A stretch of 64,000 nt of DNA from Balaenoptera acutorostrata (GCF_949987535.1 NC_080067.1:8308001-8372000); one strand, 5' to 3'. Shown: positions 34,742 to 46,525, counted from the first letter of the stretch. Made by a program: numbers and translations. The notes: generated from the sequence alone by a model not told the origin.

Positions 34742-35060
34742 TATAGCTACTTTATTTATTTATTTATTTATTTTTGGCTGTGCTGGGTCTTCGGTTCGTG
34801 CGAGGGCCCTCTCCGGTTACGGCAAGTGGGGGCCACTCCCCATCGCGGTGCGGGGACCGCCCTTCACCACGGCGCGCGGGCCCCTCACCATCGCGGCCCC
34901 CCCCGTTGCGGGGCACAGGCTCCAGACGCGCAGGCTCAGTAGCTGTGGCTCACGGGCCCAGCCGCTCCGCGGCACGTGGGATCCTCCCAGACCAGGGCTC
35001 GAACCCGTGTCCCCCGCACCAGCAGGCAGACTCTCAACCACTGCGCCACCAGGGAAGCCC
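34710..35060 (-). repeat. CHR-type SINE (first of a back-to-back pair)
   Basis: Reverse-strand SINE: T-rich tail on the left, then the body (GGCTGTGCTGGGTCTTCGGT) and head, ending ACCAGGGAAGCCC at 35060. Flanked by CTGGATAT at 34702-34709 and 35061-35068. It has an extra ~24-bp internal duplication near 34842-34878 and is unusually GC-rich. Confidence 0.92.
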
Positions 35061-35068
35061 CTGGATAT

Positions 35069-35101
35069 ATTTTTTTTTTTTTTTTTTTTTTAAGGATTTT
35101 C

Positions 35102-35132
<31 letters not shown>

Positions 35133-35422
35133 TTTTTGGCTGTGTTGGGTCTTCGGTTCGTGCGAGGGCTTTCTCCAGTTGCGGCAAGCGGGGGCCACTC
35201 TTCATCGCGGTGCGGGGACCGCTCTTCATCGCGGTGTGCGGGCCTTTCTCTATCGCGGCCCCTCCCGTCGCGGGGCACAGGCTCCAGACGCGCAGGCTCA
35301 GCAATTGTGGCTCACGGGCCCAGCTGCTCCGTGGCATGTGGGATCTTCCCAGACCAGGGCTCGAACCCGTGTCCCCTGCATTAGCAGGCAGATTCTCAAC
35401 CACTGCGCCACCAGGGAAGCCC
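35069..35422 (-). repeat. CHR-type SINE (second of the pair)
   Basis: Same orientation as its left neighbour, with a long T/(TTTA) tail, ending at 35422 and followed by CTGGATATATTTTT (35423-35436). It shares the ~24-bp internal duplication (near 35203-35237), which the other SINEs in this window lack. The large open frames here (34774-35607 and others) are read-throughs of SINE DNA. Confidence 0.92.
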
Positions 35423-35582
35423 CTGGATATATTTTTGAAGCACATTTAGCAACTTCTCAAAATCGTCTTTTATGGCAAGCTGATCCTTGGGGTTTTTTTT
35501 CTACTTTTATTTATGTCTTCATTCATTTCCTCACCCATGTTTTGTTTTGTTTTTATTTTAATGTGGAAACTGATTTTATTTT

Positions 35583-35878
35583 ACATTTTTTTTTTACTGA
35601 AGTATAGTTGATTTACAATGTTGTGCTAATTTCTGCTGTACAGCAAAGTGATTCAATTATACACATATAGACATTCTTTTTTTTAATATTCTTTTTTATT
35701 ATGGTTTATCCCAGGAGATTGGATAGAGTTCCCTGTGCTATAGAGCAGGACCTTGTTGTTTATCTGTTCTAAACGTAATAGTTTGCATCTACTAACCCCA
35801 AACTCCCAGTCCATCCCTCTCCTTCCCCCCCTCCCCCTTGGCAACCACAAGTCTGTTCTCTATGTCTGTGAGTCTGGT
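35583..35878 (-). mobile_element. L1 3' UTR insertion with 16-bp TSD
   Basis: Reverse-strand L1 3' UTR (TGAAGTATAGTTGATTTACA…, '…GGTTTATCCCAGGAGATTGG'). Flanked by AAACTGATTTTATTTT at 35567-35582 and 35879-35894. Only about 300 bp of L1 is present. Confidence 0.92.
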
Positions 35879-35894
35879 AAACTGATTTTATTTT

Positions 35895-36428
35895 TAATTC
35901 ATTATTTGTATGTCTGAAAGTGGTCTCATACTAGTTACTGGAATGATGTAAGAAATAAATTGATTAATTAGTTTTTTTAAAAAAATAACAAACCCTAGTA
36001 ATTCATTGAACAAGATATTATATACTTCAGTTTCACAATAAAAATATGTACTAAGGTATTCATATCATATGAGAGTTTATAGCAAAACAGTTTTAAAGGA
36101 GATCCTACTATGAACTCCTTTATTATTAACTGTGGCTCTAGATCATGAAATTAGCTGAATAAAACCAAGTTGATCAGAACTGACAGGACTACTCACTTTT
36201 TAAATCAAAACAGTAATATTATATCACACACTACTTTGCCTTATCACCACATCTGTCATTTGTCAATAAGACTCAGTGATTTGCATATTTTACTGAACAC
36301 AGCCTTGTTTATGAGAATGAGACAGTCCCCTATAATTAGAAACTTTCAGTATCTACTGCTGGGCGATTCAAAAATATATATATGTCTTTATTACATAGTT
36401 TTTAAATTTCATGTAAGACTATAAATAC

Positions 36429-36470
<42 letters not shown>

Positions 36471-37091
36471 CATGAATTATTCCCAGAAACGAATGACTTA
36501 AGCACACTTCTGCTGCATGAATTGCATGAATAACAATTTTTATCCAGCAGCTACAAGAACTTTTAATATTGCAAGCTGAGAATACATATTTACAAATGTG
36601 AGGGAGGGACTTTTGTTAGATGTTTGAAAAGTCTGCCTCTTAGGACGTGGTGTCCTTTGTTTCTCATCATGACTTATGTAATTATTAGTGAATTGCTTCT
36701 ATAATGAAGGTTTGTTTGTGCACTGACATTTGTGGAACCTACTGTTCTAAAACCACCCTGTCAGATAAATAAGAGAGGGTAGAATTTAGCTCAGCTTAAC
36801 ACATAACGTGATTTATTTCAACCTGATTAGCGATGAATAACTATCAGACTTAATACATTAGTAGGGCAACACAAGACAATGAATGCAAGACCATGCAGCA
36901 TGGTAGAAATTAAATATTTGAGAAGAGAGTGAAAACAGCTTTCAAAATGTTAAGCTATCCCTTCCTACAGCATTTCTTATTTTATAATTTTCTGCCATAA
37001 ACATGAGGCCGATAATAGGCAGATATTGTTCTGCCAGCCACTCTTCATCACCTGATCACCTGCCACCAGCCATTGCTTTGAGGTTCTGGTG
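35895..37091. other. No gene seen; holds a (TA)n microsatellite
   Basis: AT-rich DNA. A (TA)18-type run occupies 36431-36466. Nothing else could be assigned. Confidence 0.4.
36431..36466. repeat. (TA)n microsatellite
   Basis: An uninterrupted TA run directly visible in the sequence. Confidence 0.98.
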
Positions 37092-37095
37092 ACTT

Positions 37096-37593
37096 TGCAA
37101 TAGGGGAGAACAAATTTGACTCCATATTGGATCTATTCCTTTCACTTTAACCTCTGTATTCTATTACTTTTGCTACAAGTTAAGAATGTTGCCTATAGCC
37201 TGAAATATACATAATAACTCATTCTCAAGGCTCTGACCATTAAAGATATAACACTTTTCCATTCATATAGAGATAAAAAGTTGCAGAACAGAAAATAACA
37301 ATTGTCTTGTTGGAGGTTTACAAGAACACTGTGGCCTGACCTATATGGACAGCTGCAAGAACAGATTCCCACACCAATAAGTTTGCAACAACCAGCCACA
37401 CCATGTTATACCCTTTTACTATAAAAGAAGTCTAAATTCTAACTCAGGCAAGATGGTTCTTTGGGACAATAGTCCACCACCTTCTTGGTCTGCTGGCTTT
37501 CTGAATAAAGTCGCTCTTCCTTGCCCCAAAAACTCGTTTCTCAATTTACTGGCCTGTTGTGGGGCGAGCAGTACAAGCTTGGACTTGGTAACA
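37096..37593 (+). repeat. Solo LTR of an endogenous retrovirus (copy 1)
   Basis: About 498 bp starting TG and ending AACA. It has a TATA box (TATAAAAGAAGTC near 37421) and a poly(A) signal AATAAA near 37504, then a U5-like end GCTTGGACTTGGTAACA. A 4-bp repeat ACTT flanks it (37092-37095 and 37594-37597), as expected for a class I (gammaretrovirus-like) ERV. A related copy lies at 58841-59339. No retroviral gene is attached. Confidence 0.82.
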
Positions 37594-37825
37594 ACTTTAG
37601 GCTCTTCCAAGCAGTGGCCTTGCTTGGGACCCTGCTCATCCCTTCTCTCTTCCTTCCATATTTTCTGAAATATGTCTCATTTCTGCAGACCCCTATTCTT
37701 AAAGAGACAGCTAATTCATCTCAAAATCTATGGCATCCTTAATGGAATTCTACATTCTAAGAGATACCCTAAAAAACAAACATAGTGTAATTCCCTGTTA
37801 AGAATAAAATGAAAACATCATTCAG

Positions 37826-39886
37826 AGAGGAGCTTCAAGATGGCGGAAGAGTAAGACGTGGAGATCACCTTCCTCCCCACAAATACATCACATATATCTA
37901 CATGTGGAACAACACCTACAGAACACCTACTGAACGCTGGCAGAGGACCTCAGACCTCCCAAAAGGCAAGAAACTCCCCACGAACCTGGGTAGGGCAAAA
38001 GAAAAAAGAAAAAGCAGAGACAAAAGAATAGGGACGGGACCTGCTCCAGTGGGAGGGAGCTGTGAAGGAGGAAAGGTTTCCACACACTAGGAAGCCCCTT
38101 CGCGGGCAGAGACTGCGGGTGGCGGAGGGGGGAAGCTTCGGAGCCACGGAGGAGAGCGCAGCCACGGGGTGCAGAGGGCAAAGCGGAGAGACTCCCGCAC
38201 AGAGGATTGGTGCCGAGCAGCACTCACCAGCCGGAGAGGCTTGTTTGCTCACCCGCCAGGGTGGGCGGGGGCTGAGAGCTGAGGCTCGGGCTTCGGAGGT
38301 CGGATCCCAGGGAGAGGACTGGGGTTGGCGGCGTGAACACAGCCTGAAGGGGGCTATTGAGCCACAGCTAGCCGGGAGGGATTCCGGGAAAACGTCTGGA
38401 GCTGCCGAAGAGGCAACAGACTTTTTCTTGCCTCTTTGTTTCCTGGTGCGCGAGGAGAGGGGATTAAGAGCACCGCTTAAGGGAGCTCCAGACACGGGCG
38501 CAAGCCGTGGCTATCAGCGCGGACCCCAGAGACGGGCATGAGACGCTAAGGCTGCTGCTGCCGCCACCAAGAAGCCTGTGTGCAAGCAAAGGTCACTGCA
38601 CCTCCCCTCCCGGGAGCCTGTGCAGCCCGCCACTGCCAGGGTCCCTTGATCCAGGGACAACTTCCACGGGAGAACACACAGTGCGCCTCAGGCTGTTGCA
38701 ACATCATGTTGGGCTCTGCGGCCGCAGGTTCGCCCCGCATCTGTACCCCTCCCTCCCCCCAGCCTGAGTGAGCCAGAGCCCCCAAATCACCTGCTCCATT
38801 AACCCCGTCCTGTCTGAGAGGGTAACAGATGCCCTCAGGCGACCTACACGCAGAGGCGGGTCCAAATCCAAGCTGAACCCCGGGAGCCATGCAAACACAG
38901 AAGAGAAAGGGAAATTACTCCCAGCAGCCTAAGGAGCAGCAGATTAAATCTCCACAATCAACTTGATGTACCTGCATCTGTGGAATACCTGAATAGACAA
39001 CGAATCACCCCAAATTGAGGAGGTGGACTTTGGGAGCAATGATATATTTTTTTTTCCCCTATTTTCTCTTTTTCTGAGTGTGTATGTGTATGCTTCTGTG
39101 TGTGATTTTGTCTGTATAGCTGTGCTTTTACAATTTGTCCTAGGGTTTAGTCTGTCCGTTTTTCTTTTTTTTTTCTTTAGTATAGTTTTTAGCACTTGTT
39201 ATCATTGATGGATTTGTTTTTTGGTTTGGTTGCCCTCTTCTTTCTTTCTTTCTTTCTTTTTTTTATTACTTAAAACAATTGTTTTAATAATTTTCTTTTG
39301 CTTTAATAACTTTATTTTATTTTGTTTTACTTTATTTTATTTTATCTACTTCTTTCTTTCTTTGTTTCTTTCTCCCTTTTATTCTGAGCCATGTGGATGA
39401 CAGGCTGTTGGTGCTCCAGCCAGGCGTAAGGGCTGTGCCTCTGAGCTGGGAGAGACAAGTTCAGGACACTAGTCCACAAGAGACCTCCCAGCTCCATGTA
39501 ATATCAAATGGTGAAAATCTCCCAGAGACCTTCATCTCAATGCCAAGACCCAGCTCCACTCAACGAGCAGCAAGCTCCAGTGCTGGACACCCTATGCCAA
39601 ACAACTAGCAAGACAGGAACACAACCCCATCCATTAGCAGAGAGGTTGCCTAAAATCATAATAAGGCCACAGACACCCAAAAACACACCACCAGACGTGC
39701 ACCTGCCCACCAGAAAGACAAGATCCAGCCTCATCCACCAGAACACAGGCACTATTCCCCGCCACCAGGAAGCTTACACAACCCACTGAAACAACCATAC
39801 CCACTGGGTGCAGACACCAAAAACGACGGGAACTAGGAGCCTGCAGCCTGTGAAAAGGAGACTCCAAACACCGTAAGTTAAGCAAA
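37826..39886 (+). promoter_or_regulatory. L1-C 5' UTR, GC-rich and long
   Basis: Starts with GGAGCTTCAAGATGGCGGAA; the YY1-type motif CAAGATGGCGG is at 37836-37846. Positions 38060-38560 are GC-rich with many CpG, like a promoter island. Then follow a T-rich block (39040-39390) and the conserved L1 stretch before ORF1 (39400-39886). Its first 1.5 kb is unlike the L1-A 5' UTR. Long overlapping open frames on both strands here come from the GC content. Confidence 0.75.
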
Positions 39887-40778
39887 ATGAGAAGAGAGAG
39901 AAACACACAGCAGATGAAAGAGCAAGGCAAAAACCCACCAAACCTGACAAATGAAGAGGAAATAGGCAGTCTACCTGAAAAAGAATTCAGAATAATGATA
40001 GTAAAGATGATACAAAATCTTGGAAACATAATAGAAAAAATACAAGAAACGTTTAACAAGGACCTAGAAGAACTAAAGCAAACAAACAGTGATGAAAAAC
40101 ACAATAAATGAAATTAAAAATTCTCTACAAGGGATCAACAGCAGAATAACTGAGGCAAAAGAACGGATAAGTGACCTGGAAGATAAAATAGTGGAAATAA
40201 CTACTGCAGAGCAGAATAAACGAAAAAGAGTGAAAAGAATTGAGGACAGTCACAGACACCTCCGGGACAACATTAAACACACCAACATTCGACTTATAGT
40301 GGTCACAGAAGAAGAAGAGAAAAAGAAAGGGACTGAGAAAATATTTGAAGAGATTATGGTTGAAAACTTCCCTAATATGGGAAAGGAAATAGTTAATAAA
40401 GTCCAGGAAGCACAGAGAGTCCCATAAACGATATATCAAAGGAGAAACATGCCAAGACACATATTAATCAGACTATCAAAAATTAAAAACAAAGAAAAAA
40501 TATTAAAAGCAGCAAGGGAAAAACAACAAATAACACACAAGGGAATCCCCATAAGGTTAACAGCTGATCTTTCAGCAGAAACTATCCAAGCCAGAAGGGA
40601 GGGGCAGGACATATTTAAAGTGATGAAGGAGAAAACCCTACAACCAAGATTACTCTACCCAGCAAGGATCTCATTCAGATTTGACAGAGAAATTAAAATC
40701 TTTACAGACCAGCAAAAGCTAAGAGAATACAGCACAACCAAACCGCCATTTCAACAAATGCTAAAGGAACTTCTCTAG
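39887..40778 (+). pseudogene. ORF1: L1-C ORF1, broken
   Basis: An L1 ORF1p relic. The first frame covers the coiled-coil start (39887-40111), and a frame change near 40090-40110 leads to a second piece (40089-40427) with coiled coil and start of the RRM. That piece ends at a TAA where intact copies read on ('AGAGTCCCATAAACG'). The rest, with RRM end and C-terminal domain, is open at 40449-40778. It keeps family motifs such as [10 protein letters not shown]. No full protein can be made. Confidence 0.9.
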
Positions 40779-40836
40779 GCAGGAAACACAAGAGAAGGAA
40801 AAGACCTACAATAACAAACCCAAAACAATTATGAAA

Positions 40837-43800
40837 ATGGTAATAGGAGCATACATATCGATAATTACCTTAAATATAAATGGATTAAATGCTCCAACCA
40901 AAAGACGTAGACTGGCTGAATGGATACAAAAACAAGACCTGTATATATGCTGTCTACAAGAGACCCACTTCAGACCTAGGGACACATACAGACTGAAAGT
41001 GAGGGGACGGAAAAAGATATTGCATGCAAATGGAAATCAAAAGAAAGCTGGAGTAGCAATTCTCATATCAGACAAAATACACTTTAAAATAAAGACTATT
41101 ACAATAGACAAAGAAGGACACTATATAATGATCAAGGGATCGATTCAAGAAGAAGATATAACAATTGTAAATATTTATGCACCCAACATAGGAGCACCTC
41201 AATACATAAGGCAAATACTAACAGCCATAAAAGGGGAAATCGATAATAACACAATCATAGTAGGGGACTTTAACACCCACTTTCACCAATGGACAGATCA
41301 TCCTATATGAAAGTAAATAAGAAAACACAAGCTTTAAATGACACATTAAACAAGATGGAGTTAATTGATATTTATAGGACATTCCATCCAAACACAACAA
41401 AATACACATTTTTCTCCAGTGCTCATGGAACATTCTCCAGGATAGATCATATCTTGGGTCACAAATCAAGCCTTGGTAAATTTAAGAAAATAGAAATCGT
41501 ACCAAGTATCTTTTCCGACCACAACACTATGAGACTAGATATCAATTACAGGAAAAGATCTGTAAAAAATACAAACACATGGAGGCTACACAATACACTA
41601 CTTAATAACGAAGTGATGACTGAAGAAATCAAAGGGGAAATCAAAAAATACCTAGAAACAAATGACAATGGAGACACGATGACCCAAAACCTATGGGATG
41701 CAGCAAAAGCAGTTCTAAGAGGGACGTTTATAGCAATACAATCCTACCTTAAGAAACAAGAAACATCTGAAATAAACAACCTAACCTTACACCTAAAGCA
41801 ATTAGAGAAAGAAGAACAAAAAAAACCCCATAGTTAGCAGAAGGAAAGAAATCATAAATATCAGATCAGAAATGCATAAAAAAGAAATGAAGGAAACGAT
41901 AGCAAAGATCAATAAAACTAAAAACTGGTTCTTTCAGAAGATAAACAAAATTGATAAACCATTAGCCACACTTATCAAGAAAAAAAGGGAGAAGACTCAA
42001 ATCAATAGAATTAAAAATGAAAAAGGCGAAGTAACAACTGACACTGTAGAAATACAAAGGATCATGAGAGATTACTACAAGCAACTATATGCCAATAAAA
42101 AGGACAACCTGGAAGAAATGGACAAATTCTTAGAAATGCTCAACCTTCCGAGACTGAACCAGGAAGAAATAGAAAATATGAACAGACTAATCACAAGCAC
42201 TGAAACTGAAACTGTGATTAAAAATCTTCCAACAAACAAAAGCCCAGGACCAGATGGCTTCACAGGCGAATTCCATCAAACATTTAGAGAAGAGCTAACA
42301 CCTATCCTTCTCAAACTTTTCCAAAATATAGCAGAGGGAGGAACACTCCCCAACTCATTCTACGAGGCCACCATCACTGTGATACTAAAACCAGACAAAG
42401 ATGTCACAAAAAAGAAAACTACAGGCCAATATCACTGATGAACATAGATGCAAAAATCCTCAACAAAGTACTAGCAAACAGAATCCATCAGCACATTAAA
42501 AGGATCATACACCATGATCAAGTGGGGTTTATCCAAGGAATGCAAGTATTCTTCAATATATGCAAATCAATCAATGTGATACACCATATTAACAAGCTGA
42601 AGGAGAAAAACCATATGATCATCTCAGTAGATGCAGAGAAACCTTTTGACAAAATTCAACACCCATTTATGATAAAAACCCTCCAGAAAGTAGGCATAGA
42701 GGGTACTTTCCTCAACATAATAAAGGCCATATATGACAAAGCCACAGCCAACATCGTCCTTAATGGTGAAAAACTGAAACCATTTCCACTAAGATCAGGA
42801 AGAAGACAAGGTTGCCCACTCTCACCACTATTATTCAACACAGTTTTGGAAGTGTTAGCCACAGCAATCAGAGAAGAAAAAGAAATAAAAGGAATCCAAA
42901 TCAGAAAAGAAGTAAAGCTGCCACTGTTTGCAGATGACATGATACTATACACAGAGAATCCTAAAGATGCTACCAGAAAACTACTAGAGCTAATCAATGA
43001 ATTTGGTAAAGTAGCAGGATACAAAATTAATGCACAGAAATCTTTTGCATTCCTATACACTAATGATGAAAAATCTGGAAGTGAAATTAAGAAAACACTC
43101 CCATTTACCACTGCAACAAGAACAATAAAATACCTAGGAATAAACCTACCTAAGGAGACAAAAGACCTGTATGCAGAAAATTATAAGACACTGATGAAAG
43201 AAATTAAAGATGATACAAATAGATGGAGAGATATACCATGTTCTTGGATTGGAAGAATCAACATTGTGAAAATGACTCTACTACCCAAAGCAATCTACAG
43301 ATTCAATGCCATCCCTATCAAACTACCACTGGCATTTTTCACAGAACTAGAACAAAAAATTTCACAATTTGTATGGAAACACAAAAGACCCCGTACAGCA
43401 AAAGCAATCTTGAGAAAGAAAAATGGAGCTGGAGGAATCAGGCTCCCTGACTTCAGACTATACTACAAAGCTACAGTAATCAAGACAGTATGGTACTGGC
43501 ACAAAAACAGAAATATAGATCAATGGAACAGGATAGAAAGCCCAGAGATAAACCCAGGCACAGATGGTCACCTTATCTTTGATAAAGGAGGCAAGAATAT
43601 ACAGTGGAGAAAAGACAGCCTCTTCAATAAGTGGTGCTGGGAAAACTGGACAGCTACATGGAAAAGAATGAAATTAGAACACTCCCTAACATCATACACA
43701 AAAATAAACTCAAAATGGATTAAAGACCTAAATGTAAGGCCAGACACTATCAAACTCTTAGAGAAAAACATAGGCAGTACACTCTATGACATAAATCACA

Positions 43801-44979
43801 GCAAGATCCTTTTTGACCCACCTCCTAGAGAAATGGAAATAAAAACAAAAATAAAAAAATGGGACCTAATGAAACTTAAAAGCTTTTGCACAGCAAAGGA
43901 AACCATAGGGCTTCCCTGGTGGTGCAGTGGTTGAGAATCCGCCTGCCAATGCAGGGGACACAGGTTCGAGCCCTGGTCTGGGAAGATCCCACATGCCGCG
44001 GAGCAACTGGGCCCATGAGCCACAACTACTGAGCCTGCCCGTCTGGAGTCTGTGCTCCGCAACAAGAGAGGCTGTGATAGTGAGAGGCCCGCGCACCGCG
44101 ATGAAGAGTGGCCCCCGCTCACCGCAACTAGAGAAAGCCCTTGCACAGAAACGAAGACCCAACACAGCCATAAATAAATATATAAATAAATAAATAAATA
44201 AATAAATAAATTTATTAAAAAAAAAGGAAACCATAAACAAGACGAAAAGACAACCCTCAGAATGGGAGAAAATATTTGCAAATGATGCAACTGACAAAGG
44301 ATTAATCTTCAAAATTTACAAGCAGCTCATGCAGCTCAATATCAAAAAAACAAACAACCCAATGCACAAATGGGCAGAAGACCTAAATAGACATTTCTCC
44401 AAAGAAGATATACAGACTGCCAACAAACACATGAAAGGATGCTCAACATCACTAATTATTAGACAAATGCAAATCAAAACTACAACGAGATATCATCTCA
44501 CACCAGTCAGAATGGCCATCATCAAAATATCTACAAACAACAAATGCTGGAGAGGGTGTGGAGAAAAGGGAACCCTCTTACACTGTTGGTGGGAATGTAA
44601 ATTGATACAGGCACTATGGAGAACAGTATGGAGGTTCCTTAAAAAACTAAAAATAGAACTACCATACGACCCAGCAATCTCACTCCTGGGCATATACCCT
44701 GAGAAAACCATAATTCAAAAAGAGTCATGTACCAAAATGTTCATTGCAGCTCTATTTACAATAGCCAGGACATGGAAGCAACCAAAGTGTCCATCATCAG
44801 ATGAATGGATAAAGAAGATGTGGCACATATATACAATGGAATAGTACTCAGCCATAAAAAGAAATGAAAGTGAGTTATTTGTAGTGAGGTGGATGGACCT
44901 AGAGTCTGTCATACAGAGTGAAGTAAGTCAGCAAGAGAAAAACAAATACCGTATGCTAACACATATATGTGGAATCTAA
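40837..44979 (+). pseudogene. ORF2: L1-C ORF2, frameshifted and split by a SINE
   Basis: An L1 ORF2 relic with endonuclease, reverse transcriptase and Cys-rich region still recognisable. Relative to L1-A it has single-base length changes near 41275 (just after the GDFN motif), near 41828 and near 42415. A CHR SINE interrupts it at 43908-44222, and a TAG at 44842-44844 lies near the end. The FADD motif survives (FADDMILY, near 42930), as does the Cys-rich motif ([20 protein letters not shown] near 44540-44600). It is not functional. Confidence 0.92.
43908..44222 (+). repeat. CHR-type SINE inserted in L1-C ORF2
   Basis: Full-length SINE from GGGCTTCCCTGGTGGTGCAG to a long TAAA tail and A run. 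Exact TSD AAAGGAAACCATA at 43895-43907 and 44223-44235. The uninterrupted site is seen in L1-A ('AAAGGAAACCATAAACAAGA' at 13503), which fixes both edges. Confidence 0.97.
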
Positions 44980-45361
44980 AAAAAAAAAAAATGGTCATGA
45001 AGAACCTAGGGGCAAGACGGGAATAAAGGCACAGACCTACTAGAGAATGGACTTGAGGACATGGGGAGGGGGAAGGGTAAGCTGGGAAAAAGTGAGAGAG
45101 TGGCATGGACATATATACACTACCAAATGTAAAATAGATAGCTAGTGGGAAGCAGTCGCATAGCACAGGGAGATTAGCTTGGTGCTTTGTGACCACGTAG
45201 AGGGTTGGGATAGGGAGGGTGGGAGGGAGGGAGATGCAAGAGGGAAGAGCTATGGGGACATATGTATATGAATAACTGATTCATTTTGTTATAAAGCAGA
45301 AACTAACACACTATTGTAAAGCAATTATACTCCAATAAAGATGTTTAAAATTAAAAAAAAA
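44980..45361 (+). terminator. L1-C 3' UTR with poly(A) signal
   Basis: After the ORF2 stop the 3' UTR contains a G-rich stretch (GGGAGGGTGGGAGGGAGGGA near 45212), the L1 end 'CTATTGTAAAGCAATTATAC TCCAATAAAG' with AATAAA, and an A tail. G-rich 3' UTR tracts are a known L1 trait. L1-A's 3' UTR is shorter and lacks both the G-tract and AATAAA. Confidence 0.8.
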
Positions 45362-45599
45362 AATCATTGAGTGAAGATGATTGGCACTAGTTGTTATTAT
45401 TGTTTGGGACACTTTTTTGCTGTGGGGTCACTATCACATTAACTGTGCTCATATGATATATCTTTATTTCTGTAATATTAAAACAAAGCATAACTCAGAA
45501 TCCCAGTAGTTTATAAATCTTATTGATCATTTATTATAGAAATTCAGCTCTCCAAATATTCTCTATTGGCCACAGGAAAAGGTCTACGTCTTTTTTATG

Positions 45600-45848
45600 G
45601 CAGGATAGAGCCCTGTTACTTCTCCAGCTTTGTTTTGTGCCCATAGTCAAGACTTATCCTCCTGCAGTTCTCTATGCTGTCATGTTGGTCTGGCCTCCAC
45701 AAATTTGCTCTACTTGCTAGAACACTCCCATACCTTTACCTTCCAATGCCCCCTATTTAGGGTTGACTTAAGAATCACCTCCTTGAAGAAACCGATTCTG
45801 TCACTGCCTTTGTTTCCCACTGTACCCTGTGCTTACACATACTTCTAT
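45600..45848 (+). repeat. L2 LINE, part left of an LTR insertion
   Basis: 'GGTCTGGCCTCCACAAATTT', 'AGAATCACCTCCTTGAAGAA ACCGATTCTGTCAC', 'GCTTACACATACTTCTAT' follow the L2 3' region. The element resumes at 46357 after the LTR. Confidence 0.6.
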
Positions 45849-46352
45849 TGAGACAAGCTGGGACCTGGGACCTGGGACCCTTTGCTGCAGTGCTTGCACC
45901 TGGACAAATGTTTCCTAGACCAACAGAATACAAAGAATCTATACGGGACTAAAAATAACTGCGTGCAAGCACAGTGGGGGCAAGTTATGGACAAGATACA
46001 AAAAGACCAAAAGAACCCAACTGCCACTTCTGAAGAGCCGAGAGCAAAAGCAGGGTGTCAGGAACAAAAGCCCGGTACTGCGCATGCCCCTTGCACACAA
46101 TACCACCAAAGGGGTGGGCAGACCACCTCAGCCAGCCCTCTGGCCTGACCCCTGGACCCGCCCCTACCCTCACCCCATATAAGGAACCAGCTCAACCCTC
46201 CCTGACTGGGGTAGCAAGCAAGGGAATCTGTTACTTGTTTTCACTCCTCCTTACTGCAGCAGGGGCCCCAATAAAGCCTTGCCTGAATTTCTTGTCTGGC
46301 CTCTTAAAAATTTCTATTGACTGGGGAAGGCCAAGAACCCCGGTCAGTAATA
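45849..46352 (+). repeat. Solo ERV LTR inside an L2
   Basis: About 504 bp starting TGAGACAAGCTGGGACC. It has a TATA-like CCCATATAAGG near 46177, a poly(A) signal CCAATAAAGCC near 46270 and the end GGTCAGTAATA. A 4-bp repeat CTAT flanks it (45845-45848 and 46353-46356). The family differs from the LTRs at 37 and 59 kb. No internal retroviral sequence is present. Confidence 0.8.
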
Positions 46353-46356
46353 CTAT

Positions 46357-46525
46357 TACACAGCTCAGCAATATACTGCCCCTGTTCGTGTACTTATTAA
46401 TTTTCCTATACTGGATGTTAAGTGCCTTAAACATTGGAATGGATACTTGTTCACTCTGAATCTCTATGATTGATCTCTATGTCTGGCACATGGTGAATAC
46501 TCAATAAATGTTTGTTAATTGGAAA
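46357..46525 (+). repeat. L2 LINE, 3' end right of the LTR
   Basis: 'GTTAAGTGCCTTAAACATTG', 'TGTCTGGCACATGGTGAATA CTCAATAAATGTTTGTTAAT' is the standard L2 terminus. Together with 45600-45848 it gives one element split by the LTR. Confidence 0.75.

Larger units (their letters stand above)
37826..45361 (+). mobile_element. Older full-length L1 (L1-C), disrupted
   Basis: Complete in outline: 5' UTR (about 2.06 kb), broken ORF1, broken ORF2 with a SINE inside, 3' UTR with AATAAA near 45338, and an A tail. Likely TSD ATCATTCAG (from 37817) and ATCATTGAG (from 45363), one mismatch. Divergence from L1-A/B is much larger than between those two, so it belongs to an older subfamily. Confidence 0.9.

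Noticed and set aside
34774..35607. Open frame of 277 codons and several overlapping ones
   Set aside because: The frame reads through two reverse-strand CHR SINEs and their T-rich tails. The 'protein' repeats itself because the SINE is repeated. No start context or family supports a gene.
37950..38541. Long open frames on both strands (181 and 159 codons)
   Set aside because: They lie in the GC-rich L1-C 5' UTR, where stop codons are rare on every frame. No protein family is recognised.
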